Numbered from the stretch's first letter, positions 32,198 through 42,112 are shown. The stretch: 64,000 nt of DNA from Sphingobacterium sp. ML3W (GCF_029542085.1 NZ_CP107036.1:2232001-2296000); one strand, 5' to 3'. Numbers and translations are program-made. Notes: generated by a model from the letters alone, not told the origin.

Positions 32198-35100
32198 TTA
32201 GTAGTCCCACTCGCTTTCATCCAACTCGCGTCCATTCAATCGTTCGTGGAAGTACTGAAATACCACAAAGAGTACAGGTGTAAGGAATATCCCCAATACC
32301 GTACCCACCAGCATGCCGAAAATAGCGGCATAACCAATGGAATGATTCCCCATTGCCGAAGGTCCCACGACAAAAACGAGTGGCACGATCCCCGTAATAA
32401 AAGCCAATGAAGTCATTAAAATAGGTCTTAGCCGTGCTTTTGCACCTTCTACCGCGGCAGCAATCAAACTTTTCCCCGCTTTCCGACGCTGACTCGAAAA
32501 TTCTACAATCAATATCCCATTTTTTGCCAATAGCCCAATGAGCATCACCATTGCGATCTGTACATAAATATTGTTTGCTATCCCAGCCATACCAATTCCC
32601 ATAAATACCCCCGAAAGTCCCACCGGAATGGACAGCAATACGGAAAATGGTAATATGTAGCTTTCATATTGAGCAGATAACAAGAAGTAAACAAATACAA
32701 TACAGAGCACAAAAATGACTGTCGTTTGCGATGTCGCCGTACTTTCTTCACGACTCATGCCCTTATAATCGAAGGTATATCCTGGTGGAAGCAGCTGTTT
32801 GGCCACCTCCTGTATGGCTGACATGGCTTGCCCGGTACTATACCCCGGAGCCGGCATTACAGTAAGGTTTGACGCGTTGAATAGGTTGAACCGCTCTACA
32901 ACCTCGGGTCCGGTAACAGGTTGAACCCGCACCAACGTACTGATCGGAATCATTTCTTGTCGGCTATTTTTCACGAAAACCCCTTGTAAGGACTGTTCGT
33001 TGGTTCTGGTTTCTGCCGTAGCCTGAACCAGTACGCGATAATATTTGCCAAAACGATTGAAGTCCGAAGCCTGTATACTGCCATAGTATCCCTGCATAAC
33101 GCCGAGTACATCACTAACGGCTACGCCAAGCTGTGCTGCCTTCGCTTCATCTACCACTACCTCATATTGGGGGTAGGAAACATCAAATGTGGTAAAGGCC
33201 ATAGCAATCTCCGGCCGCTGCATCAAAGCGCCCATCATGCCATAAGATATATTGCCTAGCTTCTGTAATTCCGCATTCGTTCGGTCCTGTAGAACCAGTT
33301 CCATTCCACTCGAATTACCAAACCCATCTACCGTAGGTGTATTTAAAACTAGAAAGTTGGCTCGCTTATCTTGTCCTAGTATCCCCTGTAACTCTCCCAT
33401 AACGGCCCCAAGATTACTCACTTTGCCTCTTTCTTTTTCAGCTTTCAGGCGAATAAAGAACGTACCGGCAGCAGATGACATTGCTCCAGTGAACAGGCTT
33501 AACCCATTCACGGAGATTACTTCGCGAACAGCAGGATGAGCCATTAACTTGTTTTCAGTATCTGACATCAATACTGTTGTCCGGTCTTTTGATGTTCCAG
33601 CGGCCAAATTGGCGGTAACAATGATAAATGACTGATCCTCATCAGGGATAAAGCCTTTTGGTGTATTCATCGTGTACCAGGCAAACAATCCGCCAAACAC
33701 TGCCAAAAGCGAAAATGCGATCCACTTGCGTTTGATCATGATTAGAATTGCCTTTCCATAGCGAAACGTAAGTTTATCAAAAGCGGCATTAAATCCGGTG
33801 AAAAAGCGCTCCTTGAATGTAGCCTTATGATTTTCGTCGGAATGGGCTGCATGAGATTTCAAAAGGATTGCACATAAAGCTGGGCTAAGTGTCAAGGCAT
33901 TCACCGCTGAGATGACAATCGCGATAGCCAATGTCAGCGCAAATTGTTGATAAAATAAACCTGTAGAACCGTCCATAAATGCGACCGGTACAAACACAGC
34001 AGACATCACCAAGGTAATCGAAACAATAGCACCCGATATTTCCCCCATAGCTGACATCGTAGCCGCTTTGGCATTTAGTTTCCGTCGTTCCATTTTGGCG
34101 TGTACGGCCTCTACAACAACAATGGCGTCATCCACGACTATACCAATTGCGAGGACAAGGGCGAAAAGCGTCAGTATATTGATCGAAAACCCAAATATTT
34201 TCATGAAGAAAAATGTCCCTACAATTGATACAGGTACAGCAATGGCCGGAATTAAGGTAGAACGGAAATCTTGTAAAAAGATAAAGACGACGATAAATAC
34301 CAAAATAAAAGCTTCAATCAAGGTTTTGATGACCTGGTCAATTGACTGATCCAGCGATTCCTTGGTTGCATAAGGTATCTTATATTCCATGGTTCCCGGG
34401 AAAGACTTTTCCAATTCTTCCATTCGCTTTTGTAATGCAATTTGCACCTCATTGGCATTCGATCCACTCATCTGAAAAATGGCCATGGTAACGGCAGGTT
34501 TCTTATTATAGTTGGATGCTACGGTATAGCTATAAGCCGCAAATTCAACCTTGGCAACATCTTTCAGTCGTAATACCGAACCATCATTTTGGGCCCTGAT
34601 AACAATATTTTCGTATTGCTGAGGTTCGGTGAATTTCCCTTTATAACGCATCACATATTCCTTTACCTCGGTACTCTGTTCACCGAACCGACCGGGAGCG
34701 GCTTCCAGGTTTTGGGACTGTATGGCACGTGATACATCACCAGGTGTCAAGTTATATGTATTGAGTTTGCTGGGGTCCAACCATACACGCATCGCGTAAT
34801 CTTTATTGCCATATACCATCGCGTCCCCTACTCCTTTGATACGCTTAAGTTCGGGTACTACGTTGATCTTACTGTAGTTTTCCAGGAAAAGGTCATCCAT
34901 TGTACCATCTTTGCTGGTTAAGGTGACCATCGCGATCATACTATTTTGACGTTTTAAGGTCGTGATCCCGCTTTGAATAACTTCTGCAGGCAACTGGTTG
35001 GTAACCTGGGCTACGCGGTTCTGGACATTGATGGCGGCTTGATCCGGATCTGTTCCCAATTTGAAGATTACGGTAATATTTAATGTTCCATCATTACTTG

Positions 35101-35344
35101 CTGTCGATGAAATATAATCCATATTCTCGACACCATTGATAGCATTTTCAATGGGTGGTGCGACTGACCGTGCAATTGTTTCGGCATTTGCTCCCGGATA
35201 CACAGCTGTCACCATAACAGTAGGTGGTGCAATATCCGGAAATTTGGTAATGGGTAAGCTGAGCATACCGACCACACCAAGAATGACCAATAAGACAGAA
35301 ATCACGGTGGCCAATACTGGTCGTTTAATTATTTTTTTTAACAT
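32198..35344 (-). CDS. RND multidrug efflux transporter (HAE-1/AcrB family)
   Basis: A 1048-residue inner-membrane proton/drug antiporter, the normal length. Seen: N-terminal helix (RPVLATVISVLLVILGVVG), NVQNRVAQVTNQLP porter segment, GIVVDDAIVVVEAV in helix 4 with the proton-relay Asp pair, FLQDFRSTLIPAIAVP, and GLLAKNGILIVEF in helix 10 (relay Lys). It forms the pump trimer with the periplasmic adaptor (12 nt upstream) and the outer-membrane factor (16 nt downstream). Likely substrates are hydrophobic drugs or antibiotics; not determinable here. Confidence 0.95.
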   Translation of the reverse strand: MLKKIIKRPVLATVISVLLVILGVVGMLSLPITKFPDIAPPTVMVTAVYPGANAETIARSVAPPIENAINGVENMDYISSTASNDGTLNITVIFKLGTDPDQAAINVQNRVAQVTNQLPAEVIQSGITTLKRQNSMIAMVTLTSKDGTMDDLFLENYSKINVVPELKRIKGVGDAMVYGNKDYAMRVWLDPSKLNTYNLTPGDVSRAIQSQNLEAAPGRFGEQSTEVKEYVMRYKGKFTEPQQYENIVIRAQNDGSVLRLKDVAKVEFAAYSYTVASNYNKKPAVTMAIFQMSGSNANEVQIALQKRMEELEKSFPGTMEYKIPYATKESLDQSIDQVIKTLIEAFILVFIVVFIFLQDFRSTLIPAIAVPVSIVGTFFFMKIFGFSINILTLFALVLAIGIVVDDAIVVVEAVHAKMERRKLNAKAATMSAMGEISGAIVSITLVMSAVFVPVAFMDGSTGLFYQQFALTLAIAIVISAVNALTLSPALCAILLKSHAAHSDENHKATFKERFFTGFNAAFDKLTFRYGKAILIMIKRKWIAFSLLAVFGGLFAWYTMNTPKGFIPDEDQSFIIVTANLAAGTSKDRTTVLMSDTENKLMAHPAVREVISVNGLSLFTGAMSSAAGTFFIRLKAEKERGKVSNLGAVMGELQGILGQDKRANFLVLNTPTVDGFGNSSGMELVLQDRTNAELQKLGNISYGMMGALMQRPEIAMAFTTFDVSYPQYEVVVDEAKAAQLGVAVSDVLGVMQGYYGSIQASDFNRFGKYYRVLVQATAETRTNEQSLQGVFVKNSRQEMIPISTLVRVQPVTGPEVVERFNLFNASNLTVMPAPGYSTGQAMSAIQEVAKQLLPPGYTFDYKGMSREESTATSQTTVIFVLCIVFVYFLLSAQYESYILPFSVLLSIPVGLSGVFMGIGMAGIANNIYVQIAMVMLIGLLAKNGILIVEFSSQRRKAGKSLIAAAVEGAKARLRPILMTSLAFITGIVPLVFVVGPSAMGNHSIGYAAIFGMLVGTVLGIFLTPVLFVVFQYFHERLNGRELDESEWDY

Positions 35345-35355
35345 GAATTGCTGTT

Positions 35356-36501
35356 TTATTTTTTGTTTTGAGTTTGCTTTTGCGCAACAACCGGCATTCC
35401 GGGCTGCAAGCGTTCGAATCCTTGAGCGATATAACGGTCACCCTGTTTTAATCCTTCGCGAATGATAAAATTATCTTCAGATTTCCCGGAAATAGCTACA
35501 GGTATCTGTACGACTTTATTTTCCTTATCGACAGCATAGGCAAAGACCTTGTCTTGGTAGGACACTGTCGATGCAATAGGTAATAAGGGCATTTCTTTCA
35601 ATTGTTGATACATCACAATTTTGCCTGTATTACCACTTCGCAGCTCTGCGCGAGGGTTATCAAATTTTGCACGCAAAGTAATGGAGCCCGTATTTTTATT
35701 GAACTGACCTTCAACGGCATCTATTCTCCCTTTGGTATGATACTCCTGTCCATCCGAGAGTAACAGTGCAACGGGTGCTGCATTTTTCAATTTCTCCGCA
35801 ACCGTATTTCCTGTATGTTCGCGCTGAAATCGCACAAAATCGTTCTCACTCAAGCTAAAATAGGCATACACTTGATGGTTATCAGAAACAACTGTAATGG
35901 CATCTTGATTTGAGGCAGACAGCAAACTTCCCAAGCGGTAGTTGAAGCGTCCGATATACCCATTCACTGGTGACTTGATGACTGAAAAATCCAGATTGAT
36001 CTGTGCGGAGGCAATAGCTGATCTCGCTTGCGCTACAGATGCTTTTGCGGCTGCATAACTTGCTTGAGCTTCCTGCATCTGAATATCGGAAACGATACGG
36101 TTTTTGGTCAGCTCAGTTTTTCGATCCAGCTCAATTTTGGCGGTCAATAAATTCGATTCGGCAACAGACAAGGCCGCCCGCGCATTGGTTAACTGCTCCT
36201 GAAAGATCCGATCTTCAATTTTAAATAGAGCCTGTCCGGCACGGACGTAGTCCCCTTCATCCACAAATATCTTTTGGAGATAACCGGTCACCTGTGGTCG
36301 TATTTCTATATTGGACACGCCTTCTATGGCACTTGCATACTCATTTCGGATCGTTGCATCGCCTGTTGTTACAGTGCCGAAAAGGACCTCTGCAGGCCCT
36401 TGCTGATATCCACCATCCTGTTGTTTACCTGTACAACTGGATAACAATACCAGCGCAATAAACAAGTTCGTGGCGCGCTTTTTAACAACGTTTTGCTTCA
36501 T
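35356..36501 (-). CDS. RND efflux periplasmic adaptor (membrane fusion protein)
   Basis: A 381-residue lipoprotein: ATNLFIALVLLSSC gives the lipobox Cys at about residue 23. The lipoyl half-motifs are GVSNIEIRPQVTGYLQKIFV and DGDYVRAGQ-like DEGDYVRAGQALFKI. An alpha-hairpin (ARAALSVAESNLLTAKIELD...) and a beta-barrel domain follow. Start set at ATG 36501, since the in-frame ATG at 36534 adds a charged stretch before the signal and falls near the predicted start of transcription. First gene of the efflux operon, with an AraC-type operator array upstream. Confidence 0.92.
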   Translation of the reverse strand: MKQNVVKKRATNLFIALVLLSSCTGKQQDGGYQQGPAEVLFGTVTTGDATIRNEYASAIEGVSNIEIRPQVTGYLQKIFVDEGDYVRAGQALFKIEDRIFQEQLTNARAALSVAESNLLTAKIELDRKTELTKNRIVSDIQMQEAQASYAAAKASVAQARSAIASAQINLDFSVIKSPVNGYIGRFNYRLGSLLSASNQDAITVVSDNHQVYAYFSLSENDFVRFQREHTGNTVAEKLKNAAPVALLLSDGQEYHTKGRIDAVEGQFNKNTGSITLRAKFDNPRAELRSGNTGKIVMYQQLKEMPLLPIASTVSYQDKVFAYAVDKENKVVQIPVAISGKSEDNFIIREGLKQGDRYIAQGFERLQPGMPVVAQKQTQNKK

Positions 36502-36539
36502 AATGGATTTTGCTTTTATTTTTATGTGTAGCAAAAGTC

Positions 36540-36623
36540 CAAAAAAACCGATGTCTGAATTCGGCGCAAAGACGCCAAAATTTGTTTAAAAGACGCCAAA
36601 AGCATATAAACCTGATGCCAAAA
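36540..36623 (-). promoter_or_regulatory. Efflux operon promoter with three AraC-type direct repeats
   Basis: Plus-strand repeats GACGCCAAAA (36571-36580), GACGCCAAAA (36592-36601) and GATGCCAAAA (36614-36623) are spaced 21 and 22 bp. On the transcribed strand they abut TTTG (36570-36567), followed 19 nt later by TTTTTTTG (36547-36540), a -7 element lacking the TA. AraC-family activators are known to bind two half-sites about 21 bp apart just upstream of a weak promoter, which this fits well. Confidence 0.7.
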
Positions 36624-36626
36624 ATA

Positions 36627-36663
36627 AAGGTGCTTTTCCTGTTATAGATAGGAAAAGCACCTT
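36627..36663 (-). terminator. Terminator of the AraC regulator gene
   Basis: A perfect 14-bp stem, AAGGTGCTTTTCCT and AGGAAAAGCACCTT, with a 9-nt loop and TTATTTTT on the minus-strand exit side. It lies 33 nt after the regulator stop and separates it from the efflux promoter. Confidence 0.8.
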
Positions 36664-36696
36664 CATCTGAGCAAAGATTGAAATGATAAAAATGAC

Positions 36697-37596
36697 CTAG
36701 AAAAGGTCATCCATTTTGTAGTCACTGGGATTTCTTTCAGTATGTTTTTTGAAGAACTTGCTGAAGACGGTTTGATCTGAAAAGTTCAGCAAACAGGCCA
36801 CCTGATTAACGTTATTCGCCGAATTCTTTAAGAGAATCTTTGCTTCAATAAGTAGGATCTGGTTGATAATCTCTTTGGGTGTACGCAACATCGCTTTCTT
36901 AACAACCTTCGTGAGATATTTTCTACTGACAAATAGGCGATCGGCGTAAAACTGAACATCGTGATGTTCGACATAATATTCCCGTACAAGCGCAAAAAAA
37001 GCGCTTGTAATCTCTTCTTCACGGGAAGAAAAACTGGCCTGCTGCCGAAAATTTTTGGAATAATTTTCGATATCATACATCAATAAGGAAAAGTAATGCC
37101 AGATCATCTCATTACTATAATAGACCGGATTCTTAAAATCGTTGAGATAAGCAAGTTCTTTTATATAAAATGCCAATCGTTTGTAGAGGTGTTGCTCACC
37201 ACGAATAATATAAGAGGGGTTATTGGAAAAGTTCTTTAACATATCATTTGAGCGATAATTAAAGCCGGCATCTGATAGCATATCTATGGAAAAGAAAATT
37301 TGCTTTTGCTTGATATCCGCGGAAAAGTAAATGATTTTGAACACCTCCTGTGGGACACAAAAAAGAATGTCACCTTTTTGAAGCTCATACTCAAAGTCCC
37401 CCACCCGATAATAGGAAATACCCTCCTCTGCCAGCAGCACTCCAAAAAAAGAAGCACGATAATGGCAATTGCGCTGTATTTGCATATTGTCACTTGTAGA
37501 CTCTAGCACCATGTATTCCTTGCTACGCTGTGGAAACAGCAGCTCACGCGTCATATCCTCCATTTTTAAAGAAATGACGTACTCCTTTTTTTTCAT
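36697..37596 (-). CDS. AraC family transcriptional regulator (efflux-linked)
   Basis: A 299-residue protein. The N-terminal half looks like a cupin sensor (GISYYRVGDFEYELQKGDIL, VPQEVFKIIYF). The C-terminal AraC double helix-turn-helix runs from about 195: FYADRLFVSRKYLTKVVKKAM, PKEIINQILLIEAKILL, NQVACLLNFSDQTVFSKFFKKHTERNPSDYK. It lies upstream of and in the same direction as the RND operon but is closed by its own terminator. The three direct repeats next to the efflux promoter are its likely binding sites. Confidence 0.88.
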   Translation of the reverse strand: MKKKEYVISLKMEDMTRELLFPQRSKEYMVLESTSDNMQIQRNCHYRASFFGVLLAEEGISYYRVGDFEYELQKGDILFCVPQEVFKIIYFSADIKQKQIFFSIDMLSDAGFNYRSNDMLKNFSNNPSYIIRGEQHLYKRLAFYIKELAYLNDFKNPVYYSNEMIWHYFSLLMYDIENYSKNFRQQASFSSREEEITSAFFALVREYYVEHHDVQFYADRLFVSRKYLTKVVKKAMLRTPKEIINQILLIEAKILLKNSANNVNQVACLLNFSDQTVFSKFFKKHTERNPSDYKMDDLF

Positions 37597-38185
37597 TATG
37601 TTGCGTTGACCTTAAAATAACTTCTATTGAAGCAATCAAAAATAGTCGATTAACAAGTGTAAAAAATCATATCACAGTCCTGATTTGGAATTTGACAAAA
37701 AAGAAATAAAAGATTTGTTCAATAGCATCGCGCCCAACAAGCGCTGCTTTCAGCATCTTTCAGAAGTATACCAGATGCTAAATTGAAGACTATAAAAAAT
37801 ATAAGGGGCCTCTCTTGACGAGAAAACCCCCAAATAATATATTTTAATATGGCTATTCAATCTTTCCTATATCAATCAAATAGTTCCTTTTTTAAGGAGA
37901 AGAAATGTAATGTAACTTTTAATATGTATTCAAGTGGGATGAATGTCAATATTTAAGTTTTGCCTATTTGATTATGACATAAAGGTAAATCAATTCTTTA
38001 AATAAAAAAGTGACGAAAATCACATTTCACATAAAACTCTAAATTATTTTAAAAAATATTTTTATCCGAACTGTTAAATGAATGATAAGGAATCCAATTG
38101 CTCCATTATGTTGATGCAAGATTGTACATATAGCTCTATATTTAGCTTTAAGATTAGTACTTTTGACTGATAAAGTATACTGCTA
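37597..38185. other. Intergenic region between divergent AraC genes
   Basis: 589 nt of AT-rich DNA between the two regulator genes. I find no supported ORF, RNA or clear operator. Confidence 0.5.
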
Positions 38186-39037
38186 TTGAGAACGATAAAA
38201 TTCCATAAAGGTGAATGCGGTGTTGAATTTCTATTAAACGTACTAAATCAACAAGAAACGGACTATACCCATCGCGAGACCTATCATAAAGACTTTTTTG
38301 AAATTTTGTTTTTCAAAAAGGCTAAAGGGCGTTTGCGATTGGGGCAGGAAGTCATCGAATTAACGGACAACAACATTATCTTTATTTCTGCCTTTCAGAA
38401 GCATACCTGGGAACTGGACCCCACCAATCTTGAATTCACCACATTGATTTTTCAGGAAGATTTTCTCAATGAGTTTTTCGCAGATAAGCTTTTTACGTAT
38501 CGACTGCTGTATTTCTATCAGTTGCACCATACGGTAAAAATAGCTGTAGATGATGTACATCTATCTAAATTTTACACACTGCTTGCGGAAATAAAATCAG
38601 AACTTATTCAGACAGAGGCAGACAGTGCACATATTATCCGCTCTTTGCTCTATTATTTGCTACAGACCTTGAATCGAAAATATGCTCGGTTGAATGGACT
38701 TTCTTTGCAAAAACCTGAGAATAATTTTGCTTATCAGTTCAGGATGCTACTCGAACAGCATATTCAACAGAAACAACGGATCAACGAATATACGGTACTG
38801 ATGGGCATTAGTCGCATCACACTGAATCATGCCGTTAAAGCACAGTTCAATACCACAGCAACACAATTGCTCAAACAGCGATTATTATTTGAAGTGCAGG
38901 AGTTACTGATACATTCAGACAAATCTATCAGTGAAATTGCTTTTGAACTGAATTTTTCCGAAGCTAACCACCTGATGCGTTTTTTTAAGGCGCAGACAGG
39001 TAAGACCATCAGTGCATTTATCCAAGAATTACGGTAA
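38186..39037 (+). CDS. AraC family transcriptional regulator
   Basis: 283 residues if the TTG at 38186 is used. No in-frame ATG occurs near the N-terminus and a stop lies at 38171, so TTG (or CTG 38180) is the likely start. The N-terminal cupin-like domain includes HRETYHKDFFEILFFKKAKG and NNIIFISAFQKHTWEL. The C-terminal HTH pair is RINEYTVLMGISRITLNHAV and SISEIAFELNFSEANHLMRF. It is followed by a hairpin shared with the isochorismatase-type gene, to which it is convergent. Target genes are not evident. Confidence 0.85.
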   Translation: MRTIKFHKGECGVEFLLNVLNQQETDYTHRETYHKDFFEILFFKKAKGRLRLGQEVIELTDNNIIFISAFQKHTWELDPTNLEFTTLIFQEDFLNEFFADKLFTYRLLYFYQLHHTVKIAVDDVHLSKFYTLLAEIKSELIQTEADSAHIIRSLLYYLLQTLNRKYARLNGLSLQKPENNFAYQFRMLLEQHIQQKQRINEYTVLMGISRITLNHAVKAQFNTTATQLLKQRLLFEVQELLIHSDKSISEIAFELNFSEANHLMRFFKAQTGKTISAFIQELR

Positions 39038-39082
39038 AAGGCCTATTACTGGTTGTCCCTAACCGGTTACCCCTGTAATTAC

Positions 39083-39128
39083 AAAAAAAGCTGACAGTGT
39101 ATAACAACATTGTTATACACTGCCAGCT
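39083..39128 (-). terminator. Terminator of the isochorismatase-type gene
   Basis: Arms AGCTGACAGTGTATAACA and TGTTATACACTGCCAGCT (one mismatch, 4-nt loop). On the minus strand the stem is followed by a run of seven T (plus 39083-39089). It may also serve the convergent AraC gene. Confidence 0.75.
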
Positions 39129-39136
39129 TAGATCAT

Positions 39137-39691
39137 TTAGTTTTGTGCGAGGTAGATTTCTGTCATCTGAATCTGCGCATAGAAGAATTCCAATGCTGCA
39201 AGAAAAGCATGATGCACATCGTCAGCTTTCACCGTAACACCGTTAATTTCTAGGTCACGTGTTGCACAGGCATCCCCTATTACTGTACATGAGAAGCCAA
39301 AATCAACCGCAGCCCGCGTCGTGGCATCTATACACATATGCGTCATCATGCCAACAACAACAAGTTCAGTAATTTGATTGGCTTTCAGATAATCAAAAAG
39401 TTCGGTTTCCCTAAAACTATTTGGAAAGTGTTTTTGGATCACTTTCTCTCCCAATAGTGGTTTAACGTTGGGATGGATATCAGCAGCAACCGTACCCGCT
39501 ATAAAAAATGGCATTTTCGTTGGATCGGGAGAAATATGCTGAATATGTATAATCGGTGCTTTTATTTCTCTAAAATGGCCAATTATTTTTCCGGCATTTA
39601 CGCTTGCGGCAATTGGATTTACAAGTTCCATTCCGCCATTTTCAAAATATTCATTTTGAATGTCTATGACAATTAACGCTGTAGTATTCAT
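39137..39691 (-). CDS. Isochorismatase-family cysteine hydrolase
   Basis: A 184-residue cytoplasmic hydrolase. Catalytic triad positions are visible: Asp in LIVIDIQNEYF, Lys in LGEKVIQKHFPNSF and the nucleophile Cys in VVGMMTHMCIDATTRAA. The family includes nicotinamidases, N-carbamoyl hydrolases and isochorismatases; the exact substrate cannot be told. It stands alone, divergent from the esterase gene. Confidence 0.85.
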   Translation of the reverse strand: MNTTALIVIDIQNEYFENGGMELVNPIAASVNAGKIIGHFREIKAPIIHIQHISPDPTKMPFFIAGTVAADIHPNVKPLLGEKVIQKHFPNSFRETELFDYLKANQITELVVVGMMTHMCIDATTRAAVDFGFSCTVIGDACATRDLEINGVTVKADDVHHAFLAALEFFYAQIQMTEIYLAQN

Positions 39692-39850
39692 TTGTTATCT
39701 ATTATTATGTTTTCGTTACTACAAAATTAGCTTGTCAACCACGGAAGCCACTACCAAATAAATCATCGACCCTACCATTTTGATAAGAAGGGATGTTTTA
39801 GCTATCTTAGCCATCGAGAATGGCCTTTGTAAAGCCACTTCAATTCGTTT

Positions 39851-39858
39851 AAAGGAGA
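39851..39858 (+). promoter_or_regulatory. Shine-Dalgarno site fixing the esterase start
   Basis: AAAGGAGA lies 8 nt before GTG 39867. Strong sites are rare in this window, so it supports GTG over the in-frame ATG at 39780. Confidence 0.7.
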
Positions 39859-39866
39859 GAAATATC

Positions 39867-40646
39867 GTGAAAGAATTACTACACAGCAAAATATACGGCG
39901 CAGAAAATGGTGGGACACCGCTTGTTGTTCTGCATGGCCTTTTTGGTATGGCGGACAACTGGGGATCTTTTGGCCGTAGCTTTGGAGAAAAAAGACAGAT
40001 ACATTTACTTGACCTGCGCAATCATGGTCGAAGTTTTCACAGTGACGGCATGTCCGTTGAGGAAATGGTTGAAGACTTGGGCGCATATATTGCTTCAATC
40101 GGTGCAGAAAAAGTCTTATTATTGGGCCATTCTCTCGGCGGTAAAGTTGCCATGCAATTTGCCATTGAGCATCCGGAACAGGTTGAAAAATTGATTATTG
40201 CGGATATAGCTCCCAAGGCTTATCCACCACATCATGAAGATATTTTTAACGCTCTTTGTGCGGTTGATATCAATAGTATGGACAACCGAAAAGATGTACA
40301 GACAAAACTCGAAAGCTACCTTGATGATCCTGGAGTAATTCAATTTTTGTTAAAAAACGTCTTTATTAAAGAAGACCGTAAATTGGGTTGGCGTTTCAAC
40401 CTGGATGTTCTACAGCGGAAATATGCAGATTTCATTACAATAGGTGTAAAAGCTGGAATTTATGCTGGCCCTGCCCTTTTTCTAGCAGGCGAAAAATCGC
40501 GCTACATTCTTCCTGAAGATAAAGTCAAAATCAAGGAGCAATTTCCAGATGTCAGCTTTGAAACAATACCAAATGCGGGACACTGGGTACAAGCTGAAAA
40601 CCCACAAGCATTCGACGCTTTTGTTGCTGCTTTTTTGGATCAATAA
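39867..40646 (+). CDS. Alpha/beta hydrolase (YbfF-like esterase)
   Basis: 259 residues from GTG 39867, chosen because an AAAGGAG site precedes it and homology begins there (LLHSKIYG...PLVVLHGLFGMADNWG). Nucleophile Ser is in LLGHSLGGKVAM, catalytic His in NAGHWVQAENP. Oxyanion-hole region HGLFG and the DLRNHGRS segment match short-chain esterases of the YbfF type. Cytoplasmic; natural substrate unknown. It is divergent from the isochorismatase-type gene and convergent with the photolyase. Confidence 0.85.
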   Translation: MKELLHSKIYGAENGGTPLVVLHGLFGMADNWGSFGRSFGEKRQIHLLDLRNHGRSFHSDGMSVEEMVEDLGAYIASIGAEKVLLLGHSLGGKVAMQFAIEHPEQVEKLIIADIAPKAYPPHHEDIFNALCAVDINSMDNRKDVQTKLESYLDDPGVIQFLLKNVFIKEDRKLGWRFNLDVLQRKYADFITIGVKAGIYAGPALFLAGEKSRYILPEDKVKIKEQFPDVSFETIPNAGHWVQAENPQAFDAFVAAFLDQ

Positions 40647-40660
40647 AAAATCCACTATTA

Positions 40661-40710
40661 GATAGACCAATCCCATCTAAGCCGATCAGATATGGTGGGA
40701 TTGATCTATC
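40661..40710. terminator. Hairpin between convergent esterase and photolyase genes
   Basis: GATAGACCAATCCCA and TGGGATTGATCTATC pair with one wobble and a loop of about 20 nt. The minus-strand exit has TTTTTT about 9 nt away; no clear tail on the plus strand. Confidence 0.5.
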
Positions 40711-40722
40711 CTAATTCATCGT

Positions 40723-42021
40723 TTACTTCAATGCTGCTGCATAAGTTTTTAGCGCACGTTCTCTAGCGATCGGATGTGCTATAATAGGTTCGGGATAATC
40801 TATTGTCCCAAGTTCGGGAATCCATTGTCTACTATATTCTTGTTTTTTATCAAATTTTTCGGCCTGAATGATTGGGTTAAACACCCTAAAATATGGAGCG
40901 GCATCGCAACCACTCCCTGCTGCCCATTGCCAGTTCCCGTTATTCGCAGATAAATCATAATCATTGAGCTTTTGCGCAAAATAGGCCTCTCCCCATCGCC
41001 AATCAATCAATAAATGCTTGCATAGAAAACTAGCAGCAACCATACGTACACGATTATGCATACAACCGGTACTGTTCAATTGCCGCATACCCGCATCGAC
41101 CAAAGGGTAACCTGTTTTTCCTTGACACCAGCGTTCAAAATCCGTTTCATCGTTGCGCCACAGGATATCGTCGTATTTCTTTTTAAAGGATTCGTTGACC
41201 ACATTTGGAAAATGAAATAAGATCTGCATAAAAAACTCCCGCCAGATCAATTCAGACAGCCAGACCTCATTATGCTGTTTTGCAAAAGCAACACAGCGAC
41301 GAATACTAATTGTTCCGAAACGAAGCGCAATACCCAAGTTGGTCGTTCCTTGTAAGGCAGGATAATCACGATACCTATCGTAGGTATTAATAATAGCTGC
41401 ATTCAGATGTGGCGGTTCAAAAGTCAAATCCGTCTTTTTAAACCCTATTTTTTCCAAGGGAATTATCGGCGCGTACGTCTGCCGAAAAAAATGCCCCTCT
41501 ATTTGATCTGTGGATTGATAATCTTCTACCGTTAATTTCTCCCGCCATCTTTTTGCATAAGGTGTATAAACGGTGTAGGGTGTACCATCATTTTTCAATA
41601 GTTCATGTTTATCAAAAATAACCTGATCTTTTACAGCATTAAATGGAATTCCAGCAGCATTGAAAAATTCAACGATCGTTCGATCCCGTCGGATCGCTTT
41701 AGGTTCGTAATCGCTATTACAATAGACTTCCTGAATATTGTATTGCTCATGCAATGCTTTAAAAATTGCCAAAGGACTACCATGAAAGGTCGTTAAAGTA
41801 GCCCCATATTCCCTTAATTTTTTATTTATTCCATCAAGAGCCTGATGGATATAATCTACACGTCGGTCCAACTTATCTTCCAATCGGCCTAAAATATCTT
41901 CATCGAATATAAATATCGGCAACACAGGAAACCCCTTCCCCAATGCCTGAGATAATCCTACATTGTCTTCCAAACGAAGGTCCCGACGGAACCAAAACAC
42001 CACAACTTTACTTTTCTCCAT
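40723..42021 (-). CDS. phrB: Deoxyribodipyrimidine photolyase / cryptochrome family
   Basis: A 432-residue flavoprotein that splits UV-induced cyclobutane pyrimidine dimers with blue light. Visible: N-terminal antenna domain start VFWFRRDLRLEDNVGLSQAL, FAD domain with LIWREFFMQILFHFPN, TGYPLVDAGMRQLNSTGCMHNRVRM, LLIDWRWGEAYFAQKLNDYD and NGNWQWAAGSGCDAAPYFRVFNP. The Trp residues of the electron-transfer chain appear present in the last blocks. No linked antenna-cofactor gene is nearby. Confidence 0.93.
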   Translation of the reverse strand: MEKSKVVVFWFRRDLRLEDNVGLSQALGKGFPVLPIFIFDEDILGRLEDKLDRRVDYIHQALDGINKKLREYGATLTTFHGSPLAIFKALHEQYNIQEVYCNSDYEPKAIRRDRTIVEFFNAAGIPFNAVKDQVIFDKHELLKNDGTPYTVYTPYAKRWREKLTVEDYQSTDQIEGHFFRQTYAPIIPLEKIGFKKTDLTFEPPHLNAAIINTYDRYRDYPALQGTTNLGIALRFGTISIRRCVAFAKQHNEVWLSELIWREFFMQILFHFPNVVNESFKKKYDDILWRNDETDFERWCQGKTGYPLVDAGMRQLNSTGCMHNRVRMVAASFLCKHLLIDWRWGEAYFAQKLNDYDLSANNGNWQWAAGSGCDAAPYFRVFNPIIQAEKFDKKQEYSRQWIPELGTIDYPEPIIAHPIARERALKTYAAALK

Positions 42022-42112
42022 AAAAATAGAGGTAACTCGATCAACTACCGGCGAGCCCCATCTGTTTAATTTGATAACAAAAAAATAAATCCAAAAAAAA
42101 CGCTGATTGATC

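Noticed and set aside
39719-40098. Overlapping minus-strand ORFs of about 98-100 codons opposite the esterase gene
   Set aside because: They are antisense to a well-supported hydrolase and their products show no protein family features.
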